From: Bacteroidales bacterium
GTDB taxonomy: Bacteria; Bacteroidota; Bacteroidia; Bacteroidales; UBA932
NCBI GenBank assembly: GCA_017469425.1
Contig: JAFUGJ010000036.1
Span: 62,001-126,000 of the forward strand
Direction: 5' to 3'
DNA: 64,000 nucleotides
This document shows, piece by piece, positions 35,641 to 43,959 of this stretch. The position numbers were made by a program, and so were the translations under genes. Within the stretch, counting starts at the first letter, position 1, and the number at the start of each line of letters is the position of its first letter. The notes below the pieces were generated by a model that saw only the letters and a program-made list of their open reading frames with translations, did no database searches and was not told where the DNA came from.

Positions 35641-36909
35641 ATGAAAACCAAAGCAGTACGCCTATATGGCAAAGAAGACCTGAGGCTCGAAGAATTCGAA
35701 CTTCCGGCAATCAAGGACGATGAAATCCTTGCCAAGGTAGTGAGCGACGACATCTGCATGTCGTCCTACAAATCCTCCCACCAGGGAGCAGACCACAAGC
35801 GTGTTCCCAACGATGTGGCGCAGAACCCTACCATCATCGGGCATGAATTCGCCGGTGTAATCGTGGAAGTTGGGGAGAAATGGCAGGACGAGTTCAAACC
35901 CGGTGACAAATTCAGCATCCAGCCCGCCATCAACTATCCCGGAGGCCCCGTAGGTATCCTCTCCGCTCCCGGTTACTCGTACAAATACTGCGGCGGCGAT
36001 GCCACCTATGTAATCATCCCGAATGAGGTGATGGAGCAGAAGTGCCTCTTCCGTTACTTTGGCGATGCCTTCTACCCTGCCTCTCTCAGCGAACCGATAA
36101 GCTGCGTGATAGGAGCGCTCCACGCACATTACCACACGACTCCCGGCTCGTATGTGCACAAAATGGAAATCAAGGAAGGCGGCAAGCTCGCTTTGCTCGC
36201 AGGTGTCGGTCCAATGGGGCTGGCAATGATCAACTATGTACTTCATCGCGAGGGCCCTATTCCTTCCCTCTTCGTCATAACGGACATCGACCAAAGCCGC
36301 CTGGACCGTGCCGAATCCCTATACACCAAGGAGATGTTCGCAAAGCGCGGAATCGACATCCATTATGTGAATACCGGCAGCGGTGATGCCGTCGCTACCT
36401 TAAAGGAACTTTCCGGCGGAACAGGCTACGACGATGTCGTGGTCATGGCCCCCGTACCTGCGGTTATCGAGCAGGCTGACGCCATCCTCGGTTTCGACGG
36501 ATGCCTCGACTTCTTTTCAGGCCCCAAGAGCCCGGATTTCAGCGCAAAGTTCAACTTCTACAATGTTCACTATGAAGCCCACCACATCGTGGGAACCAGC
36601 GGTGGCAACACGGATGACATGCGCGAAGCTATCGACCTGATGGGCAAGGGGATGGATCCTGCCGGGCTCATTACCCACATCGGCGGTCTGAACACGGTGG
36701 TGGATACTACGCTCAACCTGCCTGACATTCCAGGAGGAAAGAAGATGGTTTACACGCAGCTGACCATGCCTCTCACGGCAATCGCCGACTTCGGAAAGGT
36801 CGGAAAGCCCGTGTTCGATGAGCTTGACCGCATCTGCAAGGCACACAACGGCCTGTGGAATGTGGAAGCGGAGAAGTATCTCCTCGCAAACGCCGACAAA
36901 CTGAACTGA
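35641..36909 (+). CDS. L-sorbose-1-phosphate reductase-like zinc dehydrogenase
   Basis: A 422-residue medium-chain dehydrogenase that resembles Klebsiella SorE along its length by recall ('VRLYGKEDLRLEEFELP', 'NPTIIGHEFAGVIVEVG', 'VGTSGGNTDDMREAI', 'LPDIPGGKKMVYT'). Catalytic zinc ligands are Cys39 and His68-Glu69. The four-Cys structural zinc lobe of ordinary alcohol dehydrogenases is absent, as in SorE. The Rossmann site is 'ALLAGVGPMGLAMINYVL'. SorE reduces L-sorbose-1-phosphate to glucitol-6-phosphate. It lies 12 bp after the aldolase-SDR fusion and is last in the operon. No PTS or kinase gene is present, so the donor of the phosphorylated ketose is unknown. Confidence 0.83.
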   Translation: MKTKAVRLYGKEDLRLEEFELPAIKDDEILAKVVSDDICMSSYKSSHQGADHKRVPNDVAQNPTIIGHEFAGVIVEVGEKWQDEFKPGDKFSIQPAINYPGGPVGILSAPGYSYKYCGGDATYVIIPNEVMEQKCLFRYFGDAFYPASLSEPISCVIGALHAHYHTTPGSYVHKMEIKEGGKLALLAGVGPMGLAMINYVLHREGPIPSLFVITDIDQSRLDRAESLYTKEMFAKRGIDIHYVNTGSGDAVATLKELSGGTGYDDVVVMAPVPAVIEQADAILGFDGCLDFFSGPKSPDFSAKFNFYNVHYEAHHIVGTSGGNTDDMREAIDLMGKGMDPAGLITHIGGLNTVVDTTLNLPDIPGGKKMVYTQLTMPLTAIADFGKVGKPVFDELDRICKAHNGLWNVEAEKYLLANADKLN

Positions 36910-36920
36910 CAGAAGAATTG

Positions 36921-37742
36921 TCAGAAACTCACTCTGAGCGACAGTCCGGCAACGGGCTGCCGCTTTTGCATTGCAGCTTCGATTCCGTAAGGGGCGACGG
37001 AAGGCTCCATGCTAAGGAAAGGCTCTACTTTGAAGTCAAGGCCCGAATACCCGCGGCGGAGGTCCTGATGATACATGTTCTTCACCTTGGCAACCCGGAT
37101 TGCATCAACTATGCTCCAAATCTTCATGGCTGTCGCACCCAGCCTGAACACCGCACTGATGCCATTGTAGCTGACATCGGAATGGAAGCCGTTCGAGAAA
37201 TCATAGTACACATAATCGGCTGTGGCCCAGGCCAGGGCACGGAGACCCCAGTAAGCGGCAAAGAAGTTGAACGCACGGCCCCATTCCCCGTCAATACCCT
37301 GGCCCAGACCCGTGAAAAAGAAGGAACCGGTACCGGCCAGGAAACGGCTGTAAGGGTCGCCTGGCTGATGGGAATAAAAATAAGGGTCGTACAGGTCTTT
37401 GATGTCCCGATATTTCAAGCCGGGCATTACCGCTGAACGATACGCCGGGGCAACCGGAGAATTCAAGCCGTTGCCGGAATTCATACCACTCAAGACAGCC
37501 CTTCCTGCAGGGAACACTTCGCTCTGACCGTCATCGTAACGAATCATCAGTATATCCGAAGAAGGAATGAAATATGTAGGTCCCTGAGGGTCAGTCCAAG
37601 ATTTATATTTTACCGTCTTTTCATTGGATTCGATAATCCTTCCGATAATCTCAGTGCCGTCCGTCCTTGTAATGACATCCTGTGCATTGAGCGAAAGCGC
37701 AGAAACGAGCGCTGCCGCAAAGAAAACAATCAATCTCTTCAT
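36921..37742 (-). CDS. Exported protein with N-terminal beta domain and membrane segments
   Basis: A 273-residue protein with a signal peptide (MKRLIVFFAAALVSALSLNA). A short beta-rich module follows (about residues 22-78, 'DGTEIIGRIIESNEKTVKY' and 'YFIPSSDILMIRYDDGQSE') of a kind widespread in Bacteroidetes envelope proteins. The C-terminal half has Gly/aromatic-rich hydrophobic stretches ('FFFTGLGQGIDGEWGRAFN', 'FFAAYWGLRALAWATADY') resembling DUF5683-like membrane proteins. I give no function. Its stop faces the stop of the SorE-like gene 11 bp away. The start at 37742 is set by the signal peptide. Confidence 0.72.
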   Translation of the reverse strand: MKRLIVFFAAALVSALSLNAQDVITRTDGTEIIGRIIESNEKTVKYKSWTDPQGPTYFIPSSDILMIRYDDGQSEVFPAGRAVLSGMNSGNGLNSPVAPAYRSAVMPGLKYRDIKDLYDPYFYSHQPGDPYSRFLAGTGSFFFTGLGQGIDGEWGRAFNFFAAYWGLRALAWATADYVYYDFSNGFHSDVSYNGISAVFRLGATAMKIWSIVDAIRVAKVKNMYHQDLRRGYSGLDFKVEPFLSMEPSVAPYGIEAAMQKRQPVAGLSLRVSF

Positions 37743-37803
37743 ATCACAATAAGGGTTAAAATTCCATATAAAGATGCGGCCGGAACAATTTCTGTTGCAT
37801 TTG

Positions 37804-39138
37804 TCAATACCCATAACGGGGGCGGAACCTCAGGAGCAGCACGGCACAGAGCAGCACCGACAGCACTTCCGCCACATCGACCGCAAACCAGATGCCCTCC
37901 ACACCGAATAGCAGCGGCAGGAGAAAAACGCAACCGAGCTCAAACACAAACATGCGGCAGAAAGATATGAGGGCGGAAACCGGCCCGTTGCCAAGCCCGG
38001 TGAACCATGCCGACGAAAAAAGGGTAATTCCGGACAAAAGGATGCTGGGCATGTAAATACGCATGGCATGCACGGTAAGACTGAGAAGAGACTCATCGTA
38101 ACCCACGAAAACCCTCGAAGCAGGCACTGCGATGGCTTCGGCCAGAAGGAACATCAGGGCGCCAAGGCAGAACATCAGCTTCAGGCTGTGCATCAGCAGG
38201 CTGTGCAGTTCCTTCTTGTCGTCCGCCCCATAATTATATCCTACCAGAGGGGTAACCGTCATATTGTAGCCAGCGAAGAACGCGAAGAAAATGTAGCCTA
38301 TGTAAAGCATGACGGAATATGCCGCAACGCCATCTTCGCCATAGCTGTTCATCAGCTGCAGGTTGTAACACATGGCAAGCACATTGAAGGAAATGCTTCC
38401 TACAAACTCTGAAAGGCCGTTGGATGCGGAGTCGGCTATATGCTTCCACACAAATGCCACCGTGCGGAAACGCAAGCGGCTGGAATTGCCCTTTGACGCG
38501 AAATAACAGACTGGCACGGCACTGCCTACGAAGCATGCGACCATTGATGCGGCGGCGGCTCCGGCAAGGCCCCAGCCGAAACCCGCGATGAACAAGGCAT
38601 CGAGCCCCATGTTCACAAATCCGCAGAGTACGGAAAGGATAGTGCCGAGCTGCGGTTTTTCCGCAACCATGTAAAAAGGCTGCAGGCCCATCTGCATCAT
38701 AAAAAAAGGAAGTCCGATGGCACATATCCTGCCATAGATGACACACTGCTCCACCATGTCGCCCTCGGCTCCCAGCAGGATGGCGATGTGCCCCATCGAA
38801 ACATACAAGGGCACTGCCAGGATCACGGACAGCAGGAAAATGAAGCCGACCACCATGCTGAAGATGCGCCTGGCCTCTTCTTCGCGGCCCTCCCCCATCG
38901 TCTTGGACACCAGAGCGCTGCCGCCGGTTCCGACCATGGTTCCGAAGGCGCCGACCACGGCAATGGGCGGCCAGATCAGGTTAAGGGCTGCAAATGCGGT
39001 AGTTCCAACAAGATTGGACACGAAGATTCCGTCCACGATGCTGTAAATGCTGATGACAATCATCATCAGCACGCCCGGCATTGCAGAAAGAATTAGCCGT
39101 GAGTAACCGTAGTGTCCTTCGAGCCTGACTTTCAACAC
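37804..39138 (-). CDS. MATE-family multidrug/sodium antiporter
   Basis: A 444-residue polytopic protein with 12 predicted membrane segments and the MATE/NorM pattern: 'IYSIVDGIFVSNLVGTTAFA', 'GTMVGTGGSALVSKTMGEG', and the repeat-related 'GLSEFVGSISFNVLAMCYN' plus 'PLVGYNYGADDKKELHSL'. It probably exports cationic or amphipathic compounds using Na+ or H+. The start appears to be GTG at 39138, immediately after the TAG of the two-domain aldolase gene, so the two are co-transcribed. Confidence 0.9.
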   Translation of the reverse strand: MLKVRLEGHYGYSRLILSAMPGVLMMIVISIYSIVDGIFVSNLVGTTAFAALNLIWPPIAVVGAFGTMVGTGGSALVSKTMGEGREEEARRIFSMVVGFIFLLSVILAVPLYVSMGHIAILLGAEGDMVEQCVIYGRICAIGLPFFMMQMGLQPFYMVAEKPQLGTILSVLCGFVNMGLDALFIAGFGWGLAGAAAASMVACFVGSAVPVCYFASKGNSSRLRFRTVAFVWKHIADSASNGLSEFVGSISFNVLAMCYNLQLMNSYGEDGVAAYSVMLYIGYIFFAFFAGYNMTVTPLVGYNYGADDKKELHSLLMHSLKLMFCLGALMFLLAEAIAVPASRVFVGYDESLLSLTVHAMRIYMPSILLSGITLFSSAWFTGLGNGPVSALISFCRMFVFELGCVFLLPLLFGVEGIWFAVDVAEVLSVLLCAVLLLRFRPRYGY

Positions 39139-40443
39139 CTACTCTCCTACATGGAAGGCGACGCGCAGTTCTTCGATTTCTGCGTCGGTGATAGGACTGA
39201 GTTTCCCTATGGGAGCGGCCATGATAAGTGAACGGGCACTGAAGTCGGCCACTTCCAGGCGGTCGAAAGTATTGATGAGCTTATCGCCCGTCACGATGAC
39301 CGAGTCGTTTTCCAGCATCACGCAGGGGCGGACCTTGAACTCCTCGGCAAGTTCGTTGAGATTGTCGTACTGGCTGCCGAAGGGGAACTTGGGAACATCC
39401 TGGAGGAATATCCAGCTCTCGGGGATGGTGCGGACATCGAATTTTTCCGAGGTGCAGCAGTAACCCATCAGCGAAGGGGTCTGGGTGAGGATGATGGAGT
39501 TGATGCCGGGATTGCGTTTATAGATTTCATAATGAAGCGCAACGCTCCTGCTGGCAGTCTTGCCCGCCTCGACCATGCCGTCTTTCACCTGGACTATTTC
39601 GGACGGTTCCATGTCCCAGCGCTGCACATTCGCAGGGGTAATCAGAAAATCGTTCCCTCTCCAGCGCACGGAAGCAGTGCCGTAAGACGAACTCATGAGC
39701 CCCTGGGTACAGGCCCTGCGCACTATCCTGCAGATTTCAGTGCGGATGGCGCGTTCGTCGGAAGGATGCTCCACATTCATGAAATGCTGGAAACTGTTGT
39801 GGATGGCCTGGGCATGGTGCTGAATCTGCCTGTCGGTAAGATAAGTCACCTTCCCGAGGGTGCGGGCATTCAGTATGGTGCGGGCGCAGAGTTCCAGGGT
39901 TTCGAGCCTCTGGTATGCGTCGGCAATGTCTTCACCCATCAGCACCACCCCATGGTTTTCCATGATTACCGCCTTGTAATCGGGGTTCTTGGCAAATTCC
40001 CCGGCAATCTTTTCGCCGAGAAGTTCGCTTCCGGGAAGTGCGTAGGGGGCAAACCCTACCGGACCGCATACGCCCAGTGCCTGGGGAAGTATGGAAGTGT
40101 CGGGAATCTGCCTGGTGATACTGAAAGTCACCAGCCCCGGAGGATGGGCGTGGATTACGCTGTGAAGATTGGGGCGTATCTTGTACAGGGCCCTGTGAAA
40201 GGGATATTCCGAGGAAGGCTTGTGGGGGCCGACAATCGTTCCGTCGGCTTTGACGCACATTATGTCCGCAGGGGTAAGCGACCCCTTGTCGATACCTGCA
40301 GGGGTAATCCACATGTCGCCATTGTCGTCCATTATGGAAAGGTTTCCGCCGGAAGTGGTGGTCATACCGCTGCGGTAAATGCGTCCGATAATAATCGCAA
40401 TCTGCTCTGCCGGGTGCATGAGCTTTACATCAAGTTGTTTCAT
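39139..40443 (-). CDS. Two-domain class II aldolase/adducin protein with an inactive second domain
   Basis: A 434-residue protein that is an internal duplication of the class II aldolase fold. The N-terminal copy has zinc ligands His98 and His100 ('VIHAHPPGLV') and His164 ('MENHGVVLMG'), so it looks active on a phosphorylated ketose or related compound. In the C-terminal copy the same positions read Thr320-Gln-Thr322 ('IILTQTPSL') and Asp380 ('LENDSVIV'), so it cannot hold zinc in this way. The ATG at 40443 follows the -7 box by 4 nt. It is co-transcribed with a MATE exporter. The substrate is unknown. Confidence 0.83.
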   Translation of the reverse strand: MKQLDVKLMHPAEQIAIIIGRIYRSGMTTTSGGNLSIMDDNGDMWITPAGIDKGSLTPADIMCVKADGTIVGPHKPSSEYPFHRALYKIRPNLHSVIHAHPPGLVTFSITRQIPDTSILPQALGVCGPVGFAPYALPGSELLGEKIAGEFAKNPDYKAVIMENHGVVLMGEDIADAYQRLETLELCARTILNARTLGKVTYLTDRQIQHHAQAIHNSFQHFMNVEHPSDERAIRTEICRIVRRACTQGLMSSSYGTASVRWRGNDFLITPANVQRWDMEPSEIVQVKDGMVEAGKTASRSVALHYEIYKRNPGINSIILTQTPSLMGYCCTSEKFDVRTIPESWIFLQDVPKFPFGSQYDNLNELAEEFKVRPCVMLENDSVIVTGDKLINTFDRLEVADFSARSLIMAAPIGKLSPITDAEIEELRVAFHVGE

Positions 40444-40447
40444 GCCG

Positions 40448-40455
40448 CAAATATA
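40448..40455 (-). promoter_or_regulatory. -7 box of the aldolase-MATE operon
   Basis: TATATTTG on the minus strand with only GGC plus one base (4 nt) before the ATG, the shortest gap in the window. The codB terminator begins 6 bp upstream of it. Confidence 0.65.
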
Positions 40456-40460
40456 ACACA

Positions 40461-40497
40461 TTTTGGGGAAGGCCGGACATGGCGGCCTTCCCCAAAA
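40461..40497 (-). terminator. Intrinsic terminator after the codB-like gene
   Basis: A perfect 15-bp stem with arms TTTTGGGGAAGGCCG (40461-40475) and its complement (40483-40497), and a 7-nt loop. On the minus strand the stem ends in a run of U paired to A. It separates the phosphoribosyltransferase-codB operon from the aldolase promoter. Confidence 0.85.
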
Positions 40498-40517
40498 CGG
40501 ATGGAGTCGTGTATCTT

Positions 40518-41777
40518 TTAAGCCTGACGGCAGACGAAGCGTCCGATGCAGTAGCAGATGGCAGCGACCACCATGCCATTGATGGCGGGGAATCCCCAGT
40601 GGACGAGATTCGCCACCACTGCACCGAGCACTACACCGGCGACGGCAAACCAGTTGACGGCCTTTTCATCCTTGCTGCCGTCAAGGTACGACTTGCGGTT
40701 CACGAAATAGTCGATGATGAGCACGATGCCGACGGGAGGAAGGGTGCAGTTGAGTATGTTGAGCCATCCGCAGAAGTTCCAGTAGAGCCACACGGCTGCA
40801 ACGGTACCGATGAGTCCGGAAATGAGCACCATGGTCTTCTTGCTGAGGCCGAAGATGTTGCTGAGGCCGAGCCCTGCGGAATAGAGGGCATTGTCGTTGG
40901 TGGTCCAGATGTTGAGTCCGAGCACGAGCACTGCAAGATAGAAGAGGTTCAGGTGAAGCATGACCTCGAAGATGTCGTTCCCGTCTACATAGATGCTGGA
41001 TACGGCGCCGAAGAAGAACATGAGGCTGTTGCCGATGAAGAAGGCGATGACAGTGGTCCACAGACCAACCTTGGCGCTCTTGGCGAAACGCGTGAAGTTG
41101 GGAGTTGCGGTACCGCCCGACACGAAGCTTCCTACCACGAGGCCCGCACCGGCGATGATGCCGAGGTCCTTGGTGCCGACATTGAACTGCTCGACAAGGC
41201 CGAGGTCGCCGCGCTTGACGGCAAGAACCATCGCCACGGTGCCAAGGATTGCGACTGCAGGAACGGCAATGTAGCTGATGATGGTGAGGCTCTTGATGCC
41301 ATAGTATGCGCTTCCGGTCATGAGGATGCCTGCAATGAGGACAAGCAGGTATCCCTGCCAGGGCATTGTGTCGGGAGTGACGGTGAGGTTCATAAGTTCC
41401 TTGGCGACGGGAATTGCGAACATTGCAAGACCTACCCCGAACCAGCCAATCTGGGTGAAGCTGATCATGGCGCTGGGAAGCCAGCTGCCCTTGGTGCCGA
41501 AACTCTTGCGGGCAAGCATATCCAGGGAAAGACCGCTTTCCGCTCCGATGAAACCGAGCGATCCGGTGTAAGCAGCGAGAATGAGACCACCGAGCAGAAG
41601 AGCCCAGATGAAACCATTGAAATTGAGACCTGCGGCGAGGTTTTGACCCACCCACATGCTGGCGGAGAAGAAGGTGAAGCCGAGCATCACCATGAACATG
41701 CTCAGGGTGCTCTTGCGCCCTGCGCGATCTACTGCTGACGAAGTGTAATCTGCGTCAATCTTTTTTTTGTTACTCAT
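40518..41777 (-). CDS. CodB-like NCS1 cytosine/purine permease
   Basis: A 419-residue membrane protein with 12 predicted segments and NCS1 features: 'SASMWVGQNLAAGLNFNGF', 'SMISFTQIGWFGVGLAMFA', 'ATPNFTRFAKSAKVGLWTT', and 'NIWTTNDNALYSAGLGLSNI'. It resembles E. coli CodB, a cytosine symporter. No cytosine deaminase adjoins it. Instead a phosphoribosyltransferase gene overlaps its start by 8 bp, which suggests nucleobase uptake coupled to conversion to a nucleotide. It ends 20 bp before a strong terminator. Confidence 0.9.
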   Translation of the reverse strand: MSNKKKIDADYTSSAVDRAGRKSTLSMFMVMLGFTFFSASMWVGQNLAAGLNFNGFIWALLLGGLILAAYTGSLGFIGAESGLSLDMLARKSFGTKGSWLPSAMISFTQIGWFGVGLAMFAIPVAKELMNLTVTPDTMPWQGYLLVLIAGILMTGSAYYGIKSLTIISYIAVPAVAILGTVAMVLAVKRGDLGLVEQFNVGTKDLGIIAGAGLVVGSFVSGGTATPNFTRFAKSAKVGLWTTVIAFFIGNSLMFFFGAVSSIYVDGNDIFEVMLHLNLFYLAVLVLGLNIWTTNDNALYSAGLGLSNIFGLSKKTMVLISGLIGTVAAVWLYWNFCGWLNILNCTLPPVGIVLIIDYFVNRKSYLDGSKDEKAVNWFAVAGVVLGAVVANLVHWGFPAINGMVVAAICYCIGRFVCRQA

Positions 41778-42858
41778 AATACCTGGATATTTTGTGGATT
41801 TGTTCTATCCTCCTGTTTGCCATGTCTTCAATCGAAAGGGCATCCGAGCAACGGCAGAGCGCCTGTTCGTCCTCCCAAAGCCTGGCAAGTCCTTCGTACT
41901 GGCAGCCGTGCAGACCGGTCACATCCAGCCACTCCTCGTATTCAAGGGGTCCTTCATAACCAAGCTTCTCGTTCACCAGGGCCACCGGGTCGATGCCATG
42001 GGCGCGTTCCAGTATCCCATACCAATAGTCGAACACTTCTTCGAAATGGACAGGAATCTCATACCGCCTCGCTCCCCCGTCATAAATGATGCATTTTTCG
42101 AAAAGCGCATCTCCGTTGTCGATGACATAGCGGCGAAACTGGGGCGAAACCACTCCGTCCTTCCATCCGAAATCAATATCGGGCACATTGATGCCGCTGA
42201 CGCCCTTGTCCTTGTACACGGAGAAGATGCCCTCGTAGAAGAAGCACTCAAAACCTTCGAATCCCGGGAAAATGGCGCTGATGCGTTCGGTAAGCCTCTC
42301 AAGAAGGTCTACCGCACGCGTGCCTCCTATCGTAAAGAAGATAATCTTCCGTATGCTCCCTCCCTTGCGGCGGAAACGGTCGATGACCTGGTCGATGCAC
42401 ATGCGCAGGGTGTCTCCCGTGGCGATGATGTCGCCGATAACCAAGGTTCGGTCGGTAGTGACACGGAGTTTTTCGTATTTGATGTCGAGCCCGGTAATGA
42501 CATGATTCTCTATGGTTCGCTCACATGAAACGAAGTGAATATCCCTCACCCTGACGCCAACCCTGTGGCAGGCTTCTTCCACCGGATAGTTCAATCCGCC
42601 CCGGAGGATGGTGAGTATATCGACATCGCCCTCCGAACCAGAAGGGAAAAGGTAACGGAGGGCGGCGATGGTAGCGGGAAGCATTGATTGATAGGAATCG
42701 AATCCTACGACCTCGGGGAAGGCCATCAGGCGGCGGGTTCCCTCCCCGCTCAAAATGAAGAATCTGTTGGTGAACCGCTCGGACCGCAGTTCAAATATAT
42801 TTGTATCATCCTGCAAGCCTACATACTGAAGGCTGGCATCTTTAAAACTTTTGGACAT
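41770..42858 (-). CDS. Long phosphoribosyltransferase-fold protein of unknown substrate
   Basis: A 362-residue protein. Residues about 55-190 are a type I phosphoribosyltransferase domain with the PRPP loop 'RTLVIGDIIATGDTL' (Asp143, Thr147-Thr150). The usual acidic pair is Gly-Asp here rather than Asp-Asp or Glu-Asp. A hood-like N-terminus and a C-terminal extension of about 170 residues ('YWYGILERAHGIDP', 'LHGCQYEGLARLWEDEQ') have no counterpart I recognise in apt, hpt or upp, which are about 170-210 residues in total. It is first gene of an operon with a CodB-like permease, so I infer salvage of an imported nucleobase or analogue. Confidence 0.78.
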   Translation of the reverse strand: MSKSFKDASLQYVGLQDDTNIFELRSERFTNRFFILSGEGTRRLMAFPEVVGFDSYQSMLPATIAALRYLFPSGSEGDVDILTILRGGLNYPVEEACHRVGVRVRDIHFVSCERTIENHVITGLDIKYEKLRVTTDRTLVIGDIIATGDTLRMCIDQVIDRFRRKGGSIRKIIFFTIGGTRAVDLLERLTERISAIFPGFEGFECFFYEGIFSVYKDKGVSGINVPDIDFGWKDGVVSPQFRRYVIDNGDALFEKCIIYDGGARRYEIPVHFEEVFDYWYGILERAHGIDPVALVNEKLGYEGPLEYEEWLDVTGLHGCQYEGLARLWEDEQALCRCSDALSIEDMANRRIEQIHKISRYYE

Positions 42859-42887
42859 AAAAAATCCCGATTAGAGCCAATCGGGAT
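42859..42887 (-). terminator. Intrinsic terminator after lplA, embedded in the next promoter
   Basis: A 9-bp perfect stem (42864-42872 with 42879-42887, loop 6 nt) followed on the minus strand by five or six U. It would end lplA transcripts. It lies between the -7 box (42889-42896) and the ATG (42858) of the phosphoribosyltransferase gene. Confidence 0.7.
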
Positions 42888-42888
42888 A

Positions 42889-42896
42889 CAAAGGTA
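42889..42896 (-). promoter_or_regulatory. -7 box of the phosphoribosyltransferase-codB operon
   Basis: TACCTTTG on the minus strand, 30 nt before the ATG at 42858. The initially transcribed bases are the distal arm of the terminator hairpin. Confidence 0.6.
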
Positions 42897-42969
42897 ATTC
42901 AAATTATATGAAAGCGGAAGAACTTTTTGAAAAAATTTACACACAGTTTTTCAACAACCCGCATGAAGG

Positions 42970-43959
42970 CTATGCAACTGTCAGCAAATCAGCCAGCTCC
43001 TCGGCTGTCAACGAATCGAAGCAGTCCTGCACCGAAGGGCCGTTCCCGTCACTCAGCGCCCTGAGAATGTGCTCCCTTTCAAAACGGACTCCGTCCAAGC
43101 GGGCCGCGATGCCTTCGGGAGCGAGGTTGCCCAGGAAGTCTCCCCCGAAACTAATGTTGCACAGCTGCCCGTGCACCACCGACCAGAATACTTCCACCGT
43201 GCCGCACGCGAATTTCCTGGAAGCCCTGAAAGCAGCCTCGGGCGAACGGCCGTAAACCCAGTCCCATGTACGGAACTTTTCGTTTGCCTCGGCTTCAATC
43301 TGCGCAAGCTGCGAGGCATCCAGCACCAGCTCGCCGTCTCCTGCGGCAAGAATCTTGTGAAGGGCGTCGCGGAACTGCAGGATGTCGTCGAACTGCGGAA
43401 GATACTCCTTGAGATTTGCAACCTTGCTGCGCACCGATGCCACGCCGCTCGCCTCGAGTTTGCTCCCTGGCACGGACAGGGCCTTGCGCAGCTTTTCGAA
43501 ATCCACATCGAACATGAGGGTTCCGTGAATCATCAGCCTGTCCTTGTAAACCCTCTTTGCAAAACCGGAGCACTTGCGCCCCTCGACCATGATGTCGTTG
43601 CGTCCGCTCAGTTCGGCGGGCACTCCGAGTTCGCGGAGGGCGTTCACCACATAATGAAGATAATCAGGGTAGTCGGAAGCAAGGTCGGAGGATTTACCTG
43701 CAATGGTATAGTTGAGGTTCTGGAGGTCGTGATAGACGGCCCCTCCGCCGGTAACGCGACGCGCGAGGCTGATGCCCTGTTCATCAAGATAGTTGAGATT
43801 CACTTCGGCATAGGCGCTCTGGTTGAGGCCGATGATGACGGAAGGGGCGTTGCGCCACAGAAAGAAAACGGGTTCGTCGAGGGGCAGGCACTGGAGGGCG
43901 TACTCGTCGAAAGCCATGTTGTAACGCGCCTCGTTGGATTCATTGACAATGTACTTCAT
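42970..43959 (-). CDS. lplA: Lipoate-protein ligase A
   Basis: A 329-residue ligase that activates lipoate (or octanoate) with ATP and attaches it to lipoyl domains. It shows 'ESNEARYNMAFDEYAL', 'PSVIIGLNQSAYAEVNL', and the family signature 'ARRVTGGGAVYHDLQNLN' (RRxxGGGAVxHD), with 'KRVYKDRLMIHGTLMFDV' holding the catalytic Lys region. The E2 protein at 27325-28689 is the obvious client in this window. Its start overlaps the esterase gene by 4 bp. Confidence 0.95.
   Translation of the reverse strand: MKYIVNESNEARYNMAFDEYALQCLPLDEPVFFLWRNAPSVIIGLNQSAYAEVNLNYLDEQGISLARRVTGGGAVYHDLQNLNYTIAGKSSDLASDYPDYLHYVVNALRELGVPAELSGRNDIMVEGRKCSGFAKRVYKDRLMIHGTLMFDVDFEKLRKALSVPGSKLEASGVASVRSKVANLKEYLPQFDDILQFRDALHKILAAGDGELVLDASQLAQIEAEANEKFRTWDWVYGRSPEAAFRASRKFACGTVEVFWSVVHGQLCNISFGGDFLGNLAPEGIAARLDGVRFEREHILRALSDGNGPSVQDCFDSLTAEELADLLTVA

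Noticed and set aside
36906..36924. Small hairpin CTGACA/TGTCAG between convergent stops
   Set aside because: Six base pairs and no U-tract on either strand; too weak to call a terminator.
40479..41738. Open plus-strand frame of 419 codons, acidic
   Set aside because: Antisense to the CodB-like permease; the Glu/Asp/His-rich composition is a mirror of hydrophobic codons.
42690..42712. tRNA-like T-arm string GGAATCGAATCC
   Set aside because: It falls inside the phosphoribosyltransferase coding sequence and no acceptor or anticodon stem can be built around it.
42908..43255. Plus-strand frame beginning MKAEELFEKIYTQFFNN
   Set aside because: The first 20 codons look protein-like, but no -7 box precedes the ATG, and from 42970 on the frame is only the antisense of lplA with atypical composition.
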